A program made the translations under genes and the position numbers. A DNA stretch of 24,836 nt from Gnetum montanum (taxonomy: Eukaryota > Streptophyta > Gnetopsida > Gnetales > Gnetaceae): contig MNCI01027447.1 of assembly GCA_015680685.1 (NCBI GenBank), forward strand, positions 707,298 through 732,133. Direction: 5' to 3'. The notes below the pieces were generated by a model. The model made no database searches and was not told where the DNA came from. It saw only the letters and a list, made by a program, of their open reading frames with translations. Within the stretch, counting starts at the first letter, position 1; the number at the start of each line of letters is the position of its first letter. This document shows, piece by piece, positions 18,906 to 24,836 of the stretch.

Positions 18906-20000
18906 TGCAAAACACCATGAGCAATAAAGCGTCAAACATTAACCGTCGACCCTTGGCTGGGTGTCATCACACCATTTTCAAAAGCACATGAGATTGAGGG
19001 AATGTGGTTCAAGATGCAAGGGAATTGGTTGTAACCAGGGAAGCTAGGAGGTTAAGGGCGATGATTGCTGCTAGGATTTGTGGGAGAGGAATGCTCTCTT
19101 GTGCACAAGTTATGTCATTGGTCCTTGTCAACAACTGGGTTTTTAGCAGACTCGGAACCAAGACATAGGAGGTGCGTTCTTTGGAGAAATGGGACTCTTA
19201 TAGAGTATTTGCGGGGCCCATTGTAAACAGCCAAAGCCACACAATGATGTGCAACATGGTCTCTTTGAGACACGAGGGTAACTATTTTTTCAAGACAACT
19301 ACCTTCTCGCCTGGGGCTTGTATGCGTATGGCCAATAGTCTTTTGTTTAGGATGTCAACGGGGTCTTGAAGACCTTTTCCGTGCATTTTTCTCTTTGACC
19401 TTTTTTTTTCTTTTTTTATTGTTTTTCGTTTCTTGGTCTTTTTGAAAGAGCTTGCTTTTTGTGCCGTGCTCGTGTTTGAGCACTTGCATTTTGCATCATG
19501 TACTGTGTATCATGTTTTGCATCGCAACTGCTTAGAGAGTTACAGTGTGCAACAGTGTATCAAGAGTTTTGAGGTGAGTAGAATGTATCAGGGGGGTGTA
19601 ATTGAATAGGCTAAGGGGAGCATGATGGGGAAATAGGGGATGCATCGGGAGTTGAGAATGTACTTATGAATAGATTGATTAACCCAGTCATGTGCATCAG
19701 GAAAAACATGATACCTTATCGTCATGATGAAGTGCATCTATGCACGAACGCCTCAGAAGTGTCATCCTGCAAACACAACTCTAAGAAGACAAGAAAACCA
19801 TAGATGAAATAGTCAGCTAAACACTTTAAACAAGGAGATGGAGTCACCATGTGCAAATTTCAAAGCAGACAGAATCATGAACAACATCAGTTTCATTAGG
19901 CCCCATGAGATGAATCATGCAACAAGTCTTTGTGGAACAGGCACAGCCAACTGCAACAACAGATCTTTTTAAATTTTTCCTGGTCGTCGATGATGTCACC
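18906..20000. other. Non-coding interior of element B
   Basis: No domain in any frame. A long T-rich tract (19389-19445, a purine-rich run on the minus strand) is the best polypurine-like candidate, but it is not tied to a clear LTR start. Otherwise nothing is recognised. Confidence 0.4.
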
Positions 20001-21139
20001 AGTTTATAGTCTTGGCGGACTGTTGTGGATTAGTTTCACGTCATAACCCCTTGGACGGAACTAGTTTAGCGTCGTGGCAAACGGTGCATTGCTAGTTTAT
20101 AGTCATAGCAGACTATGAAGAGGCAAACTAGTTTATAGTCTTAGTGGACTTTGGATGCTAGTTTCATGTCATGGCGGACAGATGTAGCAGTTTAGTGTCA
20201 TGCCAGACATGTCTCTATGGTATCAGTTTTAGGTCATGATCCAGGACTGTTCTATGGTATCAGTTTTAAGTCATGATGCTAGGACTATTCTGTGGTATCA
20301 GTTTTAAGTCATGATCTAGCACTATTCTGTGGTATTAGTTTTAAGTCATGATGCCATGACTTTTCTGTGGTATCAGTTTTAAGTCATGATTCAGGACTGT
20401 TCTGTGGTATCCGTTTTAAGTCATGATCCAGGACTGTCTGTGCCAGTTTATAGTCATAGCAAACTAATGCTTACCTTGCTTGTGTAAAGTGTGATGCTGC
20501 ATGCATGGTCATGCTACGTGCCTACGAGATCCTGCAAAAAAATCAACTAGGAAGAAAACAACATCAAGCGACACCTACCGTACATAGAGTTAGAATGTAT
20601 GAATGAAAGAAAAGCAATGTAAAAAATGATAGTTTTAGGCCGTTCTGGGCCGTAAGCTAGTTTAAGGCCTTTTCGAGCCATGTATTTTTGTATTTTTATG
20701 TTTTTTTTATTTTTTTTCTTTATTTTCTAGAGTATATGTGTGCAACTAAATGTAACATAAATTTCTAAAGTGTAAAGCAAGATGTAAGGTAAATACTTGG
20801 AAAAGAAAGCAATGACCATGCAAGAATCTAAATCGTAAATTGTAACTTGTAAGCGAAAATTCAATGTAAGATAACGGGAGTTTGTAAATCTGTAATTTGT
20901 TGGCTCTAGTTTAAAGCCATTTCGGGCTTGGTACATCAGTTTAAAGTCTTGATGGATTGTTGCATTTGTTAAAGAAAGGATTACCAGTTTTATGCCATGG
21001 TGGGCCAAAGGTAGTAATGTTTTCAAGAAGTTTTAAATGGAACCAGCCATTTCTGACCGTGGCTAGTTTAATGTCATTGCAGACAGTTCGTAGTTTAATG
21101 TCATTTTGGACAGTTTGTAGTTTAACGTCATTTCGGACA
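20001..21139. repeat. Array of at least 22 short covarying hairpin units
   Basis: Each unit reads (T)AGTTT(T/C)A, then a 4-base arm, a loop and a complementary arm. Examples: AGTC-TTGGCG-GACT (20008-20021), CGTC/GACG (20039-20042 with 20054-20057), AGTC-ATAGCA-GACT (20101-20114), TGTC-ATGGCG-GACA (20167-20180), GGCC-GTTCTG-GGCC (20638-20651), AGCC-ATTTCG-GGCT (20915-20928) and TGTC-ATTTTG-GACA (21099-21112). By eye, 16 of 22 units pair at all four positions (two using a G-T pair) and six have one mismatch. Units are clustered (20001-20465, 20631-20679, 20908-21006, 21065-21139) with non-repeat DNA between. The array begins just downstream of the retropepsin stop of element B, on that element's strand. 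Confidence 0.8.
20221..20440 (+). repeat. 37/38-bp tandem sub-array with a 75-bp higher-order repeat
   Basis: Six regular units start at 20221, 20258, 20296, 20333, 20371 and 20408, so spacing alternates 37, 38, 37, 38, 37. Loops alternate between a 9-base type (ATGATCCAG-like) and a 10-base type (ATGATGCTAG-like). This indicates that a two-unit, 75-bp block was amplified. All six keep the AGTC/GACT-type arm pair, one with a mismatch and one with a G-T pair. Confidence 0.9.
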
Positions 21140-21144
21140 GTTTG
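21064..21144 (+). repeat. 27-bp tandem repeat, three copies
   Basis: Copies start at 21064, 21091 and 21118, each tagtttaaYgtcattNNNgacag plus a 3-4 base tail. They are the hairpin unit in its shortest-period form. The minus strand is open across them and would read a 9-residue repeat, but this follows from the 27-bp period and is not taken as a gene. Confidence 0.9.
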
Positions 21145-21155
21145 TATCATTCGTT

Positions 21156-22409
21156 CTAGTTGTTGAGTTGCTTCTTGATCTTTTGTAACTTAATGTGTGG
21201 TGCTGGGTGTATGGGTATGATCTTATATTCACCTTCCCCTTCATTGGTGATGTTAAAGGGTAGTTCTGACCAGGAAACATCAGTAGGGATGGCTCCTATG
21301 TTTGTGTCTTCTTGTGTTTCTTCAATGCTAGTTGGATTGTGAGTCAACGTTGGGTTCACATTTTGATGTATGTTCATGGTTTCTTGTTTAGGCTTAATGA
21401 ACTCAATTTCTGACCCTTGACCTACCTCAAGGTATGAGGAAGTGATCGATGATGTTGTATCACCATGTATGATGATCTCACCTCCCTCGTAAGGTAGATG
21501 TATCTCTTGATGGATTGGTGAAGATATGGCTTTAAGTTGAGCTAGCCAAGGACGTCCTAGGATCAGATTAAACCCTAGAATTTCATCAACCGCTATGAAT
21601 TCAGCTGATGTTGGGAATTTGCCACCAGCTATGAAATCTAAGGTAACCATGCCTTTCACTCCCATACGGGAACCACTGAAAGATCTCAAGAAAGAGGTTG
21701 TTGTCAGCTGTACTTGTTTAGTGAGTCCCAATTTCTTGATGATGGAAAAAGGTATTACATTTGTTGCTGCACCATCATCGACATGCACCCTACGTATTTT
21801 GAAACGATCAACTTGTATTGTTATGAACATAGGGGCCATGGTGATTTCCCCTATTTTCTCATCTAGCTTAATGTCCTTAACATGGAACTCTAAGGATGTG
21901 GTCTTTGATTCCTAAAGTTGTGGGGATAATACTGCATAAATGGATGGTTCATCTGCAGGAAGATCCTCACTAACAGGAATTGAAGTTAGCATCCGTACAA
22001 GAGCCTCTCGATGTACTGGTGAAGTCATTACTAGGTCATACAAACTTAAAGAAGTATTCTTTTGTTTTAAGGCTTGTGTGACATGGGTCAATGCATTTGC
22101 TAGGTCTTTACTGTTTGGGACATTCTTATTCGTAGAGATTTGGTCCATTTGACCTAGCATTCGTATTTCTCGTGGAGGGGTTTTTACATTAGTAGTTGAG
22201 AATGTTGGGTTTGGGATATGACTTGTGACTTCATCTTGGCTTTGGTGACTTATACTAGGCTCATTAACGGCCGAACTCATGGGAGCGGTGCTTAGCGGTG
22301 TAGGCTTTGGTAGTCCTAATTCGTGTCCATGGTTCTCTCTCTCCATGCGCTCTCTTTTTTCTCTTTCTAAGCGCTCTCTTATTAGCCTATCGGCAAGACG
22401 TTCTCGCAC
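21156..22409 (-). pseudogene. Element B retropepsin-like aspartic protease region
   Basis: One minus-strand frame runs 22409-21156, broken by a TAG at 21914-21912. It starts with an Arg/Glu-rich, coiled-coil-like segment (RERLADRLIRERLEREK). After the stop comes a retropepsin fold as seen in plant Ty3-type elements: RVHVDDGAATNVIP (about 21785-21745) carries the D-x-G-A active-site signature with DDG in place of the usual DSG/DNG, and FNLILGRPWL (about 21560-21530) is the conserved hydrophobic ILGRPWL flap/strand motif. It ends with a hydrophilic tail at TAA just before the hairpin array. No reverse transcriptase, RNase H or integrase motif follows, so the element is non-autonomous or deleted. 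It lies one frame off from the gag part. Confidence 0.75.
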
Positions 22410-24784
22410 AGGTCATCAAGAAGTGGAGGTAGGTTGTGTGCCAGGGTGTTTTGGCACCTAGACCACAAAGGGAATGGGTCGTTTTTAGATGGTATGCTTG
22501 TTGCGGTGGCAACCGAAGGAGGTATGTGGATGATGAATGGTTTTGATGGTGTGGGGGAGATGCATGTGCTAAAAGGGATTTGAGGATATATTGAGGTAGG
22601 TGTGTTTTCTGAATGCCCGCGAATCACAAAAGGCTTTTGAGGAACGTCTTGTCTATCTTCCACATGGACAGTATTAATCACATATGGGGCATCGTTGGTT
22701 TTGGTATTGAGAGGATCTTTGTAGACCCCCATGGATTGGTTTTGAGGCCTTACCGGGTTTGTCTCATCGAACACTACTTCACCTCCATCTATCATGTGTT
22801 GTATGTCTTGTTTCAACGCAAAGCAGTACTCAGTCCCATGACCACACTATTGGTGATATTCACAAAACCTATCCAACCTAAAGCCTTTTGGAATGGGAGG
22901 TTCGTTGGCTGTTGCTAAAGCTGGATTTTTGGCCAATTCACAAAAGTGATCATGTCCTTGCGAGGCCGTAGGAGACATTTGTTTGTGTTAAATTAGCCCA
23001 GCCTTTAGAAGTTGATCAAGTAGTTGTGAAGGCTTCATGGGCAATGGTGTGTATTGAGTAGGGTCTTTCTTTTCGAAGGTACGGGCATGACCTATGTTGT
23101 TGTTTCTTTTTGAGGAATTTTCAAGTGTATGAGTGAGTATGGTTCTTTCATAGTTGTTTGGGATAGCAGGTTGTTTTCCCTCAGCCACTGCTACTACTGT
23201 TGTTTTGGATTTATCTTTCCTCCTATGTTGGCTCCTAAAGGTTGAGTAGGCTGGGTCATTACTTGTTTGTGCCACTTCTTCTATGTCTTTGATTTGTACG
23301 AATGCTTGACTCAATGTGCGGGCTTTCAGGTAGTAAAGTTTTGACTTAATAAAGTCATTCACGGCTTACTTAAGGATAGTGAGCAAATATGTTTTGAGGA
23401 TAGGTTCATGAAGTTCATTTAAGACTGCACTCCACCTTTGGATAAATTTCTGCGCTAGCTCTAATGGCGCTTGTTTAACTTGAATCAAGCTATCTAACGT
23501 GGCCTCAGGTTTTAAATTGTACTTGAAATGAGTGACAAACTGATGCAACAAACTTTCTAAAGAAGATATGGAGCTACGGGGTAAGGATCGGTACTAGTCT
23601 AAGGCTTTTCCGGTTAAGGACATTGCAAACACTCGCAAAATTACATAAGGCCATGCTTGAAGTAAAAGGCTTTCAGTTCTAAATGTCACTAGGTGGGCAT
23701 TTGGGTCTCCTTCTCCATTGTACTTGGTCAGTTGAGGTAATGAGACTCCTTTTGGCAAGGTCAAGGGTGGAACTGAGGGGTCAATTGGGTTATCTTGATA
23801 GAAATCTAGTACCTTGACTTCCTCATTGCTGAAATTTTTAAGGCGTTTTAATTCTTCTACCAACGAGTGCATCATTTTTCGTGTGTCTGCCCATTCTTGG
23901 GCGGTAGGCAAACTGGTGGATTGAGTGGATTGTGGATGATAATGGTTTAATTGTTACATTGTTTGTGGAAGGGCAAGTTGTTGAGCTAACATTTGTTATG
24001 GTGGGATGGTATTCGGGATTGAGACTACTGGTGGGACCCACTGCCCAACCACAGGTTGTGAGGTAACACCTTGAACATGTTGGGTTGGAGTAATCAATGG
24101 TGCCCCATGAATCTGCATCTATGGTATGTCATGGGTGGATGTGGAAGCTGGTATGATTAACGGTATTCCAATTACTTGAGGTTGGAAGATTGACCCTACG
24201 TTGGTTTGGGGGAGTTGTTGGGACTGCACTGGTGGAGGAATGATGGAAGTGGACGCATCAGAGTGAATGTTATTGAGCACGGAGAAGATAGGAATGGAAT
24301 GGGGAACAGGTGGTTGAGTGTTTGCAGATGAAGAAGGAAACACAGTTTCTTCCAGGAAAGGATGGAATAATGGGTTTGTGTGGGCATGGGGGCTAACGGT
24401 ATGGTATGATTCTCCATGTTCAAATTGGGCTGCAAAGTCATCTTCTTCATCTTGAGGCTCTATGGGAGGTAGTTGTAAGGCTTGACTTCTAGCCATATGA
24501 AGCTGGGATATGAGTTTATGATGGTTTTCAGACAGTGGGATCATGTCAAATGCAGAAGGGATGAACTCACGTCCTCCTTTGTGGGTAAATTCATATTCTC
24601 GCTTAGCTTTCCTCTCTACACGATCAATGGGTAGGTTGGCTTGGATTTTGACATAGATAAAATTATACTGTTTGGGTGTAAGAGTTGCATGAATAGGGCC
24701 TTTGCCCTGTAGCCTAAGGGATTGGCGTGTAGGGCCTTGAGGATTTATGTGTTCAATAACGGTCATGGATTCTGTAGCAGTCAC
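22382..24784 (-). pseudogene. Element B gag polyprotein (Ty3-type), with in-frame stops
   Basis: One minus-strand frame runs from ATG 24784 to 22382, interrupted by TAG at 24121-24119, 23596-23594 and 22849-22847, and TAA at 23368-23366 and 22990-22988, plus two more TAA near 23950-24000. The first 220 residues are basic, then Pro/Gln-rich. The gag domain proper spans about 23780-23270: LPKGVSLPQLTKYNGEGDP, HLVTFRTE, FAMSLTGKALD, LLHQFVTHF and APLELAQKFIQRW, the order seen in plant Ty3 gag proteins. A zinc-knuckle-like block C-x2-H-x2-CGHGTEYC lies at 22864-22826, with one stop inside it. The gag frame ends at 22382 and overlaps the start of the protease frame by about 27 bases. The 5' LTR would lie beyond the right window edge. 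Confidence 0.75.
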
Positions 24785-24836
24785 AGGGTTTGAAGCTTTG
24801 GCCCCAAAGTCAGCAATCGGTAGTGTTACTGGGTTG

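Noticed and set aside
20167-20209. TGTC-N6-GACA as paired auxin response elements
   Set aside because: It fits only the TGTC/GACA units. Most other units carry AGTC, CGTC, AGCC or GGCC arms, so a single binding site does not explain the array.
20001-21139. CRISPR-like reading of the regularly spaced repeats
   Set aside because: Eukaryotic context, degenerate repeats, no constant-length unique spacers and no cas genes.
20941-21150. Possible peptide with a 9-residue repeat (NDIKL type)
   Set aside because: The repeat follows from the 27-bp DNA period of the hairpin units. The flanking units have other periods and would break any frame.

Overview
This window looks like nuclear DNA of a seed plant with a large, transposon-rich genome. 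One spliced plant-type gene sits among decayed LTR and LINE retrotransposons, and there is a 71-base assembly gap. The long AT-rich intergenic spans and old, stop-riddled elements would suit a gymnosperm, but the sequence does not prove the species group.

Layout. Positions 1-305 hold the end of a minus-strand LTR (called family A here). Positions 430-1606 hold a plus-strand LINE (non-LTR) reverse-transcriptase remnant, followed by a duplicated 3' tail (1592-1913). Positions 1914-4634 are intergenic and run into the promoter and leader of the gene. Positions 4635-7820 are a seven-exon gene for a JAZ/TIFY jasmonate-signalling repressor of the TIFY6 (JAZ3/JAZ4) type, 494 residues by my exon model. 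It has the TIFY domain, the Jas degron and MYC-binding motif, and the conserved Jas intron. Positions 7821-12383 are the 3' flank and AT-rich intergenic DNA, then comes the gap (12384-12454).

The right half (12455-24836) is nested retrotransposon material. A minus-strand family A LTR (12455-13341) has a polypurine tract beside it, then a small coding remnant (13523-13999), a foldback element (15006-15150) and a decayed gag (15469-16949, minus). Next is a family A LTR in the opposite orientation (about 16938-17430), which abuts LTR-like sequence of a second element. That second element (B) reads on the minus strand: gag at 24784-22382 and a retropepsin domain at 22409-21156. No reverse transcriptase or integrase follows inside the window. 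Where pol would be expected there is about 1.1 kb of short hairpins (20001-21139).

The most unusual signal is that hairpin array. At least 22 degenerate units each have an AGTTTA-like lead, a 4-base arm, a loop (usually 6 bases) and a complementary arm. The arms change in a compensated way between units (AGTC/GACT, TGTC/GACA, CGTC/GACG, AGCC/GGCT, GGCC/GGCC). This suggests the paired structure, rather than the primary sequence, has been kept or repeatedly regenerated. A second, independent array of dyad-symmetric motifs (GATATC core) lies upstream of the TATA box in all three family A LTRs.

How the genes relate: only the JAZ gene appears functional. It should act in the nucleus as a jasmonate-responsive co-repressor of MYC-type transcription factors, and a CACGTG G-box about 590 bp upstream fits the usual MYC feedback on JAZ genes. 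All retroelement reading frames carry stops or frameshifts and are annotated as broken.
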